Part shown: positions 7,728 through 14,703 of the stretch, piece after piece
Layout: the number at the start of each line of letters is the position of its first letter
Position numbering within the stretch: position 1 is the stretch's first letter
Source of the DNA: Alphaproteobacteria bacterium
Lineage (GTDB): Bacteria; Pseudomonadota; Alphaproteobacteria; JAAXGF01
Reading direction: 5' to 3'
Length of the DNA: 14,703 nt
Assembly (NCBI GenBank): GCA_012267605.1
Contig: JAAXGF010000398.1
Location: forward strand, 633 to 15,335
Position numbers and translations under genes: made by a program
The notes under the pieces: model-generated
The model's input: the letters and a program-made list of their open reading frames with translations, nothing else
Database searches by the model: none
Told to the model about the DNA's origin: nothing

Positions 7728-8563
7728 TATGTCGATCCGCGCAATGTTGGACGATCCAATGGTCGGTACCAATAAGCCATACCCGCCAATAAACCCAAGC
7801 CGGCACAGCGTCCAGAGGTCGCGCCCATCTCGGTAATCCGGTGCAACTTGGGCCGGACACTGTCCGTTCCGCTGCCCGCAGAGATTGCCGCCGCGAGATC
7901 GACCAGGGGTTGGGCTACCAGGCCTTCCGCTGCCGCGACGAGAAACGCGTGGCTGACCGCAACCGTACGTCGCGCCACCGAAACGATGTCGCGCGCGACA
8001 TCGGCGAGAAACACACGCCGGTCAGGCGCATCTCCGCAAGCGCTCCACAAGCCGCCCAAAAGACCAACGAGAAAGTCGTCGCCCGCCGGTGTCAATCCGG
8101 GGCCAACGCCGATCAACTCCCGTGCGGTATGGGCAATGCGTGTCATCCGCCGCGCACCCGCGACCGGAAAGCGGACCCCTGGGGAGCAACCAAGCCCGCG
8201 CCGTGCCACTCGCCATGCCCGTCGCACTTCGGGCCGCGCGAGGTCCGCGCGAAGTTGCGCCAGCGCAACTTTCCACACTGTGGATGGCCGTAAATCAATA
8301 GCGATTGCCGCACCATGTACCCGTAGGATACCACCGCGACAAGCCATTCGTCGGGCAGCGCCGACATAATCTTGAAAGGAAAATCCGTCGGGGACCGCGA
8401 CCCGAACACTCCACGGTGCATTGGGTAGATCGGCGGTAAGCAAACAAAACCACGCCCCATTGTCGGTACGGATATTCACGGCCTGGCGAAACACGCTGTC
8501 GACAGTGCCGGAAAAGCTTTCTTCGCAGACGTTCTCAGCCCTCGTCAATGCCTGAAGTCGCAT
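7727..8563 (-). CDS. allH: DUF2877 protein, AllH/YlbF-like subunit of an oxamate-type carbamoyltransferase
   Basis: A 278-residue DUF2877 protein, homologous to E. coli YlbF (AllH). The family hallmark is unmistakable: LIGVGPGLTPAGDDFLVGLL at residues 150-169, a glycine-rich loop followed by paired aspartates. A second family segment near the C-terminus reads GATSGRCAGLGLLAG (247-261); relatives usually show a histidine and an acidic residue around the TSG/SSG core, which here appear replaced, though this is from memory and not an alignment. AllH acts with AllF and AllG in oxamate carbamoyltransferase; which subunit does the chemistry is not clear to me. The gene begins 4 nt after the cysteine hydrolase stop and ends sharing one base with the fdrA start. 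Low lysine and high arginine content fits the rest of the window, so there is no sign of recent transfer. Confidence 0.9.
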   Translation of the reverse strand: MRLQALTRAENVCEESFSGTVDSVFRQAVNIRTDNGAWFCLLTADLPNAPWSVRVAVPDGFSFQDYVGAARRMACRGGILRVHGAAIAIDLRPSTVWKVALAQLRADLARPEVRRAWRVARRGLGCSPGVRFPVAGARRMTRIAHTARELIGVGPGLTPAGDDFLVGLLGGLWSACGDAPDRRVFLADVARDIVSVARRTVAVSHAFLVAAAEGLVAQPLVDLAAAISAGSGTDSVRPKLHRITEMGATSGRCAGLGLLAGMAYWYRPLDRPTLRGST

Positions 8564-8567
8564 ATAC

Positions 8568-9278
8568 CTAATTTTCCTCTACCGACGATGCGCTCCTTAA
8601 GGCGCTGATCGCCGCGCTCGAGTCTGAAACCCAGCCCAGAATTCCGCCCTGGGCCGTGATCATCGCCAATCCAGCACGTTGAAATTCGGGAAGATACGAG
8701 CCTACGCAATCGGAGAGCACGACGCATTCGTAGCCGCGATCGTTGGCCTGGCGCACCGTCGAGTGCACGCATACCTCGGTGGTCACACCACAAACGATGA
8801 GAGTTTTGATTCCATGATTTCGAAGCATGAGATCAAGATCTGTCTCGTAAAACGAGCCCTTGCCTGATTTGTCGATGATTGGTTCGCCTGGGAAGGGCGA
8901 TAATTCCGGAATTATTTCATGTCCCTGTTCGCCGCGCACCAGCACACGACCCATAGGCCCTTTGTCGCCGATGCCAACGGCAAGCCGGCCGCGCGAAAGC
9001 TTGGTGGGCGGCGCGTCGCTGAGATCAGGGCGATGCCCTTCGCGGGTATGGATGACCAATAGTCCCATTGCCCGGGCGGTCTCCAACACCTTTTGGCAAG
9101 GCGCGACCGCCGAGCGGAGCAGGGATACGTCGTTACCCAGCATTTCGCCGAATCCGCCGGATTGGAGAAAATCGCGCTGCATGTCGATGATGAGCAACGC
9201 CGTGGCATTCGGCTGGAACGCCAACGGATAGGGCTCCGCCATTATTACGCGTTCCGCCATCTCGTTCTCCCGACCCAT
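8568..9278 (-). CDS. Isochorismatase-like cysteine amidohydrolase, biuret hydrolase (BiuH) type
   Basis: A 236-residue cysteine hydrolase of the isochorismatase superfamily. The triad is D32 (LIIDMQRDF), K137 (IDKSGKGSF) and C170 (GVTTEVCVHSTVRQANDRGYEC). Long stretches resemble Rhizobium biuret hydrolase: HTREGHRPDL (77-86), IGDKGPMGRVLVRGE (103-117) and AQGGILG (209-215). Q210 sits 40 residues after the nucleophile, as I recall for the substrate-amide-binding glutamine of BiuH. Likely reaction: hydrolysis of a terminal ureide amide, releasing ammonia; biuret to allophanate is the best guess, with ureidoacrylate or N-carbamoyl-amide substrates as alternatives. The ATG at 9278 is preceded by AGGGA six bases upstream; the ATG at 9260 (MAERVIM) also has GGGAG and cannot be excluded. 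A GTG at 9344 is rejected, since it lies upstream of the predicted promoter -10. First gene of the operon. Confidence 0.9.
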   Translation of the reverse strand: MGRENEMAERVIMAEPYPLAFQPNATALLIIDMQRDFLQSGGFGEMLGNDVSLLRSAVAPCQKVLETARAMGLLVIHTREGHRPDLSDAPPTKLSRGRLAVGIGDKGPMGRVLVRGEQGHEIIPELSPFPGEPIIDKSGKGSFYETDLDLMLRNHGIKTLIVCGVTTEVCVHSTVRQANDRGYECVVLSDCVGSYLPEFQRAGLAMITAQGGILGWVSDSSAAISALRSASSVEEN

Positions 9279-9323
9279 AGTTTTTCCCTGGTTTCGTTTT
9301 GGGTCCTCGTGCTGGGCCGCGGG

Positions 9324-9353
9324 ATTATGGAACGGTTGACCCACCCCTGTGAA
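9324..9353 (-). promoter_or_regulatory. Candidate sigma70-type promoter for the ureide operon
   Basis: On the minus strand, TTCACA (9348-9353) and CATAAT (9324-9329) each match the -35 and -10 consensus at five of six positions, with an 18-nt spacer. A start site near 9317 would give a leader of about 40 nt before the ATG at 9278, which has an AGGGA Shine-Dalgarno. This is a pattern match by eye. No clear operator palindrome was found around it, so the regulator is unknown. Confidence 0.45.
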
Positions 9354-9525
9354 GGCCCCTCGTCAGGTAGGCTCGGCGACGGATGACAAGTAAGATTTGC
9401 GGGTGTGCACCGGTCTCGCGCCGACTGGTCAGAACAATGGGCATTTGCTAGGGTCCGGCGGCGGTGAAAACGGTTCTCTCGTGTGAGTATTCCCGATTAT
9501 CGGACGCGGAAATGGAGCGACGGCT

Positions 9526-12075
9526 ATGTCCCGGTACAACGCCAAGGAAATCGAGAGTAAGTGGCAGGCTGCCTGGGAGCGGAACGGCAGTTTTCGCGTT
9601 TCCGACGATGAAAGTCGCGAAAAATATTATGTGCTCGAGATGTTTCCTTATCCGTCGGGCCGTATCCACATGGGACACGTCCGCAACTATACGCTCGGCG
9701 ACGTGGTCGCACGGTACAAACGTGCTCGAGGGTTCAGTGTCCTACACCCGATGGGCTGGGATGCCTTCGGTATGCCAGCGGAAAACGCGGCCATCGAGAA
9801 CAAAGTCCACCCCGCCTCGTGGACCGAAACGAATATCGGGACCATGCGGCGCCAGCTCAAGCAGATGGGATTGTCCTACGACTGGTCACGGGAATTGGCG
9901 ACGTGTGAGCCCGAATATTACCGACACGAACAGGAGATGTTTCTCTCGTTCCTTGAGCACGGCTTGGCGTATCGCAAGGAATCCTGGGTTAACTGGGATC
10001 CTGTGGACCACACGGTTTTGGCTAACGAACAGGTTATCGATGGGCGGGGTTGGCGATCAGGCGCACCGGTGGAAAAACAGAAACTGCCTCAGTGGTTCTT
10101 ACGAATCACGAATTACGCCGACGAGCTGCTCAAAGGACTGCCGTCGTTGGACCGATGGCCGGACCGGGTGCGACGAATGCAAGAAAATTGGATCGGCCGT
10201 TCTGAAGGGCTGCGCATTTTTTTCGAACTCAAGGGGCGCAGCGATCGGCTAGAAGTCTTTACGACCCGCGCCGATACAATTTTCGGCGCAAGTTTTTGTG
10301 CCATTTCGCCCAACCATCCATTGGCCGAGGCCGTGGCCAGTGAATCGCCGAAATTCGCCGCTTTCCTGGAGGAATGCAACCGCCAGGGCACCGCTGAGGC
10401 GGACCTAGAAAGGGGCGAAAAGAGGGGAATCGAAACTGGGTTATTCGCCGAGCACCCGTTTGTTGCCGGATGGGAATTGCCAGTCTTCGTCGCCAATTTT
10501 GTCCTTATGGAGTACGGCTCGGGCGCTGTTTTCGGTTGTCCTGCCCATGACCAACGGGACCTAGAATTCGCTCGCGTCCATGGTTTGCCCGTTCGGCCTG
10601 TGATAGCGCCAGCAGGCGTGGCGGCTGGCGACGTGGAGATTCGCGATGAAGCGTTTACCGGAGATGGTGTAGCGGTGAATTCGGACTTTCTGGATGGCCT
10701 GACCGTGGCGGAGGCCAAGCGGGAGGTAGCCAACCGTTTGCAGTCGGTCGGCGGTGGTGAAACGGTAACCGTTTTTCGCCTTCGCGACTGGGGCGTTTCC
10801 CGCCAAAGGTATTGGGGTTGCCCTATTCCGGTCATTAATTGCCCTGAATGTGGAGTGGTGCCGGTGCCGCGCGCAGACCTTCCCGTCCGGCTGCCCGAGG
10901 ACGTTGTGTGGGATAAACCGGGAAACCCCTTGGCGCGGCATGGGAGTTGGAAACATGTGACGTGCCCAAAATGCGGTGCGGCAGCAGAACGGGAATGCGA
11001 TACATTCGACACCTTTTTTGAATCGTCATGGTATTTCGCGCGATTCACGTGCAGCCAGTCGGAGAAAGCGCTGGATTCAAAGGCCGTGGCGTATTGGCTA
11101 CCGGTTGACCAATACATCGGCGGGATTGAGCACGCGATTCTCCACCTGCTGTACTCGCGGTTTTTTACCCGAGCCCTGCGCGACTGCGGATACCTGTGCT
11201 TCGACGAGCCGTTTTCCGGACTTCTGACACAAGGAATGGTCTGCCATCAAACCTACCGTACTGTGGATGGCCGCTGGCTATTCCCCGATCAGGTTCGCAT
11301 CCTGGACGGGCGTCAGGTGACCGTCGAAAACGGCGAGAGCGTGATTGTCGGACGGTCCGAGAAAATGAGCAAGGCGCGGAAGAACGTGGTCGATCCAGAG
11401 ACGATTATTCGAGACTATGGCGCGGATACCGCCCGTCTCTTCATGCTTTCAGATAGTCCGCCCGAACGCGATGTCGAGTGGACCGACGCGGGCGTCGAAG
11501 GCGCTTGGCGCTTTGCAAACCGGCTGTGGCGCTTGGTGGCGGAGACACCACCGCCTGCCGAGACACCTATGTCCGCCATTTCAGCGGCGGCGCTTGAGAC
11601 GCGTCGAGCCACACACCGCACAATCGCGGCGGTGACAGCCGATCTGGAAAAATTCCATTTTAACCGGGCGGTGGCGCGGGTGCGTGAGTTAACCAACGTA
11701 TTGGCGGAACTCGATTCAGGCGAGGCGGGGGCGAATGTCGTATTGCGAGAAGGATTGGAAGTCGTCGTGCGGTTGCTTGGACCAATGATTCCGCACCTCG
11801 CCGAGGAACTGTGGTGTTGTCTCGGCCATAGGGAAATGTTGGTAGATACACCTTGGCCCGAGGGGGACGAGGAATTGATAGCGGAGAAGACGGTGACAGT
11901 AGCGCTACAGGTCAACGGACGCTTGCGCGGGACGCTGGAGCTGCCCAAGGACACTGGCCGGCAGGAGACGGAGACGGCTGCGTTGGCGGAAGCAGCTGTG
12001 ATTCGAGCCATTGGCGGCAAAACTGTGCGCAAAGTTATCGTTGTGCCCAATCGGATCGTAAACGTTGTCGTGTAG
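9526..12075 (+). CDS. leuS: Leucyl-tRNA synthetase
   Basis: LeuRS charges tRNA-Leu, a class Ia synthetase. At 849 residues it is full length for the bacterial form. The class I HIGH motif is HMGH (48-51) in SGRIHMGHVRNY; the KMSKS loop reads KMSKA (613-617), a change at the last position that many LeuRS tolerate. The CP1 editing domain carries the threonine-rich TTRADTIFG (246-254) and the GCPAHDQRD segment (337-345), whose aspartate at 342 corresponds to the amino-group-binding editing aspartate. The insert after CP1 has two CxxC pairs (439/442 and 480/483), a zinc-ribbon-like module. The ATG is preceded by GGAG at eight bases. It is divergent from the ureide operon across about 250 nt; no convincing promoter could be picked out for leuS there. 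Confidence 0.98.
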   Translation: MSRYNAKEIESKWQAAWERNGSFRVSDDESREKYYVLEMFPYPSGRIHMGHVRNYTLGDVVARYKRARGFSVLHPMGWDAFGMPAENAAIENKVHPASWTETNIGTMRRQLKQMGLSYDWSRELATCEPEYYRHEQEMFLSFLEHGLAYRKESWVNWDPVDHTVLANEQVIDGRGWRSGAPVEKQKLPQWFLRITNYADELLKGLPSLDRWPDRVRRMQENWIGRSEGLRIFFELKGRSDRLEVFTTRADTIFGASFCAISPNHPLAEAVASESPKFAAFLEECNRQGTAEADLERGEKRGIETGLFAEHPFVAGWELPVFVANFVLMEYGSGAVFGCPAHDQRDLEFARVHGLPVRPVIAPAGVAAGDVEIRDEAFTGDGVAVNSDFLDGLTVAEAKREVANRLQSVGGGETVTVFRLRDWGVSRQRYWGCPIPVINCPECGVVPVPRADLPVRLPEDVVWDKPGNPLARHGSWKHVTCPKCGAAAERECDTFDTFFESSWYFARFTCSQSEKALDSKAVAYWLPVDQYIGGIEHAILHLLYSRFFTRALRDCGYLCFDEPFSGLLTQGMVCHQTYRTVDGRWLFPDQVRILDGRQVTVENGESVIVGRSEKMSKARKNVVDPETIIRDYGADTARLFMLSDSPPERDVEWTDAGVEGAWRFANRLWRLVAETPPPAETPMSAISAAALETRRATHRTIAAVTADLEKFHFNRAVARVRELTNVLAELDSGEAGANVVLREGLEVVVRLLGPMIPHLAEELWCCLGHREMLVDTPWPEGDEELIAEKTVTVALQVNGRLRGTLELPKDTGRQETETAALAEAAVIRAIGGKTVRKVIVVPNRIVNVVV

Positions 12076-12556
12076 GACAATTGTCATACTTTTTTTCTTG
12101 GTCGGCTTGGCTGGTTGTGGATTTCGGCCACTGTACGGAACTGGCGGATCATTGGCGAAGAGCGAGCTGGCGTCGATCGAGGTGGCCCCCATTCCGGATC
12201 GACTGGGCCAGGTTCTACGCCACGACCTGCTGGATAGACTCACCCCATTCGGCGAACCTGAACGCCCTCGATACCGTCTCGAGGTCACATTGTCGGAAAG
12301 GTCGCGGGAATTGGCAATTCAGCAGAATTCAGAAGCGACCAGAGTCAATCTGCGCCTGTCAGCCACTTTCTCACTGTTAGACGTAAACAGTGGAAACGAA
12401 ATTTTTCGCGGCGTAACGCGGTCGATCGGCAGCTATAATGTGATCGATTCGGACTACGCTAACGTCGTAGCGGCCAAGGACACCGCTCGGCGGGCCGCAC
12501 GGGAAATCAGCGAGAATATCCGAATCCAAATTGCCAGGTTTCTCGCCGAGCGCTAA
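12065..12556 (+). CDS. lptE: LptE, LPS-assembly outer-membrane lipoprotein
   Basis: LptE is the lipoprotein plug of the outer-membrane LptD barrel that inserts lipopolysaccharide. The 163-residue product has a short hydrophobic signal (IVILFFLVG) and a lipobox LAGC with the lipidated cysteine at residue 18, followed by GFRPLYG, the usual start of mature alphaproteobacterial LptE. The rest (DLLDRLTPFG, then the YRLEVTLSE strand) fits the LptE/RlpB fold, which is weakly conserved. The only start that provides a full signal peptide is a TTG at 12065, overlapping the leuS end by 11 nt; no ATG or GTG is available upstream of the hydrophobic core. The position between leuS and holA is the classic location of lptE and supports the call. 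Confidence 0.92.
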   Translation: MSCRTIVILFFLVGLAGCGFRPLYGTGGSLAKSELASIEVAPIPDRLGQVLRHDLLDRLTPFGEPERPRYRLEVTLSERSRELAIQQNSEATRVNLRLSATFSLLDVNSGNEIFRGVTRSIGSYNVIDSDYANVVAAKDTARRAAREISENIRIQIARFLAER

Positions 12557-12681
12557 GCTCTGCGATGCGATAGAAATCACCGTCCGGGCTATAGATTGCG
12601 TCGACCGACATCCATATTGGCGCGGTGAACCGGTCCAGGATCGAGAATTGTTGAATTTTTGCCAATGAAAAGGCTTTTTCG
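12557..12681. other. 125-nt gap between lptE and holA
   Basis: The two genes are usually nearly adjacent. Here 125 nt separate them. I find no hairpin with a T run and no convincing promoter; the stretch just before the holA GTG contains AAAAGG, a possible ribosome binding site. A minus-strand frame runs through it (12507-12692, 61 codons from a GTG) but has no recognisable motif. Confidence 0.5.
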
Positions 12682-13713
12682 GTGAAGCTCACGTCGGGCC
12701 GAGTGGACGATTTTATTCGTAAGCCGCCTTGCGGCGTGAACGCATTCCTGCTCTATGGACCGGATTCGGGATTGGTTCGTGAACGCGCGGAATTCCTGGC
12801 AGGCATCATTGTGGACGACCCCAGCGATCCGTTTCGAGTTGCCAACCTGTCGAGCTCAAACCTCAAGGAGGAACCTGCATGTCTTGCGGATGAGGCCCGG
12901 GCACTATGTTTAACCGGTGAACGGCGTTTGATCAGGGTACAGGGCGTGGGGAGCGGCACAGAAACTGCATTCAAACGATATTTTGCCTCACTGGGGGGCG
13001 ACGCCGCGGTAATTGTCGAGGCCGGTGAATTGAGCAGCCGGTCAGCAATTCGTAAGCTTTTCGAAGGTTCGTCCGCGAGTGCCGCACTGCCCTGCTATCA
13101 GGATGACTCCCGCACGCTTTCAGCATTGATCATCGGGGACTTACGTAAACATGGAATAGCAGTAAGTGAAGCCGCCGTTGCCTATTTGGAATCGGTGCTC
13201 GGTGCGGACCGTGCACTGACTCGCCGTGAGTTGGAGAAGCTGGCCGTATACATGGGCGGAACAGGAACCGTCAATGAACAAGACGCCCGTGCTTGCATTG
13301 GCGACGCTGCAACGATAACCCTCGACGGTATCGCCATTGCCGCTGGTGATGGGAATTATGCTGCCCTAGACAAAAGTATAGCTCGAGCGTGGGCGGAGGG
13401 GATCGCTCCAGTGGCGATATTGCGTGCAATGGGGCGACACCTTGCAAAGCTACACCGGCTATCAGCGGATGAACCTGCGGGCGATACACTCAAGAAGTTC
13501 CGGCCCCCGCTACATTTTTCCTTGCGCGACGCCTTAACGCGCCAAATCCGCAAATGGCCTCGGGACCGGGTGGGTTGGGCGGTGAACGCCGTCAACGCCG
13601 GCGAGATCGCCTGCAAACGCACAGGGGCGCCAGCCCAAGCACTGTGCCAAAGAACGTTGATGCGGATTGCCAGCGCCTCACAATGGCGTAATTCGCCGAC
13701 CGAATTTGGTTGA
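12682..13713 (+). CDS. holA: HolA, DNA polymerase III delta subunit
   Basis: The delta subunit is the wrench of the clamp loader: it opens the beta sliding clamp. The 343-residue length is normal. Family features: the N-terminus MKLTSGRVDDFIRKPP, then AFLLYGPDSGLVRERAEFL (21-39), which is the degenerate P-loop-like region that in delta does not bind ATP; later LTRRELEKLAVYMG, conserved in HolA, and a helical C-terminal collar domain (AILRAMGRHLAKLHRL). The start is a GTG at 12682 with AAAAGG upstream; this gives the canonical N-terminus. It follows lptE after an unusually large 125-nt gap and is convergent with parB, leaving 98 nt between the stops. Confidence 0.95.
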   Translation: MKLTSGRVDDFIRKPPCGVNAFLLYGPDSGLVRERAEFLAGIIVDDPSDPFRVANLSSSNLKEEPACLADEARALCLTGERRLIRVQGVGSGTETAFKRYFASLGGDAAVIVEAGELSSRSAIRKLFEGSSASAALPCYQDDSRTLSALIIGDLRKHGIAVSEAAVAYLESVLGADRALTRRELEKLAVYMGGTGTVNEQDARACIGDAATITLDGIAIAAGDGNYAALDKSIARAWAEGIAPVAILRAMGRHLAKLHRLSADEPAGDTLKKFRPPLHFSLRDALTRQIRKWPRDRVGWAVNAVNAGEIACKRTGAPAQALCQRTLMRIASASQWRNSPTEFG

Positions 13714-13811
13714 GGGGGGCTTTAACTGGATTTCTTAGAGAAAAGGATGGAAGCGGGGGATCAAACGCGTCCGCAAAGGTGCTCTCCATTATTTATCCCG
13801 AATCGAGACGC

Positions 13812-14693
13812 CTAGCTGGTCCGACGTCGGTCGCCGAGACCGCGAAGGACGTCGTCCAAATCTTCGACCGTGCGGTAGTGAATTCGCAGTTCCCCACCGG
13901 GTCCACGGTGGTGGATCCGGACGGCAAGCCCCAAGCGATCAGACAAGCGTCGCTCGAGGTCCCGGGTGTCGACGTCGCGCGTTGCCAGGCTGGCTGGCTG
14001 GCGTGGGTTCTTGCTCGCGGCCTTGCGTTTGGCTAACCGTTCAGCTTGACGCACGTTTAACCCGCGCGCCGCGATTTCCCTAGCCACCTCTGCAGGATCG
14101 GCCGCCCCAAGGGCCGCGCGGGCATGACCGGCGGTAAGATTTCCGGCCTCCAACATCACCTTAACCTCTTCTGGAAGGGTCAGCAGCCTGAGAACGTTGG
14201 CGACGTGGCTTCGGCTGCGCCCGACGACCTTGGCCAAATCTTCTTGGGTATGGTGATATTCGTCAATCAAGCGCTGATACCCAGTGGCTTCTTCGAGGGG
14301 CATAAGATCCTGACGCTGCATGTTCTCTACAAGCGCGATTTCAAGGGCTTCCTGATCTGACAAGGCGCGCACCACTACAGGAACGTCGTGGAGTTGAGCA
14401 ATTTGTGCAGCACGCCACCGCCGCTCACCGGCGATGATCTCGTAATTGCCGGCAATCTCGGCATCTGGGCGTACCACGATTGGCTGGAGAAACCCGCGTT
14501 CGCGGATCGACGATGCGAGAGACTGAAGGTCCTCATCGACGAAAACCCGGCGGGGTTGACGAGGATTTGGGCGCAGAAATTCGATTGGTACCCGGGCGGG
14601 TGCATCGCCCGCGGCAACGTGGTCATTCATGTCGCCAAGAAGCGCCGACAAGCCCTTGGCCAAGCGGCGGGGCCGCTTATCGGTATCAGTCAT
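13812..14693 (-). CDS. parB: ParB, chromosome-partitioning CTPase and parS-binding protein
   Basis: ParB loads on parS sites near the origin, spreads as a CTP-dependent clamp and works with ParA to segregate chromosomes. The 293-residue protein shows the whole family plan: N-terminal ParA-contact peptide (RRLAKGLSALLGD, 9-21), NPRQPRR (43-49), the CTP-binding GERRWRA (89-95), ENMQRQDLMPLEEA (123-136), and a helix-turn-helix at about 149-171 (TQEDLAKVVGRSRSHVANVLRLL in outline). The C-terminal part carries the dimerisation domain (DLERRLSDRLGLAVRI). The ATG at 14693 is canonical, with AGGG just upstream. A TAG at 14698-14700 on the same strand may be the parA stop, but only ten bases are visible. 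A chromosomal parB suggests that this window lies near the replication origin. Confidence 0.97.
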   Translation of the reverse strand: MTDTDKRPRRLAKGLSALLGDMNDHVAAGDAPARVPIEFLRPNPRQPRRVFVDEDLQSLASSIRERGFLQPIVVRPDAEIAGNYEIIAGERRWRAAQIAQLHDVPVVVRALSDQEALEIALVENMQRQDLMPLEEATGYQRLIDEYHHTQEDLAKVVGRSRSHVANVLRLLTLPEEVKVMLEAGNLTAGHARAALGAADPAEVAREIAARGLNVRQAERLAKRKAASKNPRQPASLATRDVDTRDLERRLSDRLGLAVRIHHRGPGGELRIHYRTVEDLDDVLRGLGDRRRTS

Positions 14694-14703
14694 GACCCTA
14701 CAC

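Noticed and set aside
9443..9473. Possible leuS promoter with TTGCTA as -35
   Set aside because: TTGCTA matches four of six positions, but no acceptable -10 follows at 16-18 nt, so the call was dropped.
10113..11117. Long minus-strand open frame (334 codons) opposite leuS
   Set aside because: It lies wholly within leuS, whose protein shows all catalytic and editing motifs. The antisense product is serine/arginine-rich without family features, which is the usual shadow of a GC-rich gene.
13714..13811. Terminator between convergent holA and parB
   Set aside because: Only short imperfect inverted repeats (for example TTTCT/AGAAA near 13730-13745) were found, without a following T run on either strand.

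Overview
The window looks like chromosomal DNA of an alphaproteobacterium, most likely of the Rhodospirillales type. Two gene blocks point there: a compact histidine operon in the order hisB - DUF2628 - hisH - (GNAT) - hisA - hisF, and the run leuS - lptE - holA ending against a convergent parB. Both arrangements are typical of that class. Species cannot be told from the sequence, and no rRNA, tRNA, IS element, phage gene or CRISPR array was seen.

Layout. (1) Positions 1-3571, minus strand: histidine biosynthesis operon, reading right to left: hisB, a small DUF2628 membrane protein, hisH, a GNAT acetyltransferase, hisA and the 5' two-thirds or more of hisF, which runs off the left edge. Most junctions are 1-7 nt overlaps. 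(2) Positions 3769-9278, minus strand: a five-gene catabolic operon, reading right to left: a biuret-hydrolase-like cysteine amidohydrolase, DUF2877 (AllH/YlbF), FdrA (AllF), DUF1116 (AllG/YlbE) and carbamate kinase. Junctions range from a 1-nt overlap to a 16-nt gap. A plausible sigma70-type promoter lies just upstream (9324-9353). (3) Positions 9526-13713, plus strand: leuS, lptE and holA, all housekeeping genes. (4) Positions 13812-14693, minus strand: parB, convergent with holA; parA probably follows just outside the window.

How the genes work together. HisB supplies the IGP dehydratase step, HisA the ProFAR isomerase step, and HisH plus HisF form imidazole glycerol phosphate synthase. 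In the catabolic operon, the E. coli counterparts of AllF/AllG/AllH are known as the oxamate carbamoyltransferase set, which phosphorolyses oxalurate to oxamate and carbamoyl phosphate. Carbamate kinase then makes ATP from the carbamoyl phosphate. Here the set is headed by a hydrolase whose active-site residues match biuret hydrolase, while no allantoin-pathway gene and no allophanate hydrolase is present in the window. My main inference is a short, ATP-conserving route for a ureide such as biuret: hydrolytic release of ammonia, phosphorolytic cleavage of the N-carbamoyl product, then substrate-level phosphorylation. This is a hypothesis drawn from gene content; the substrate is not proven.
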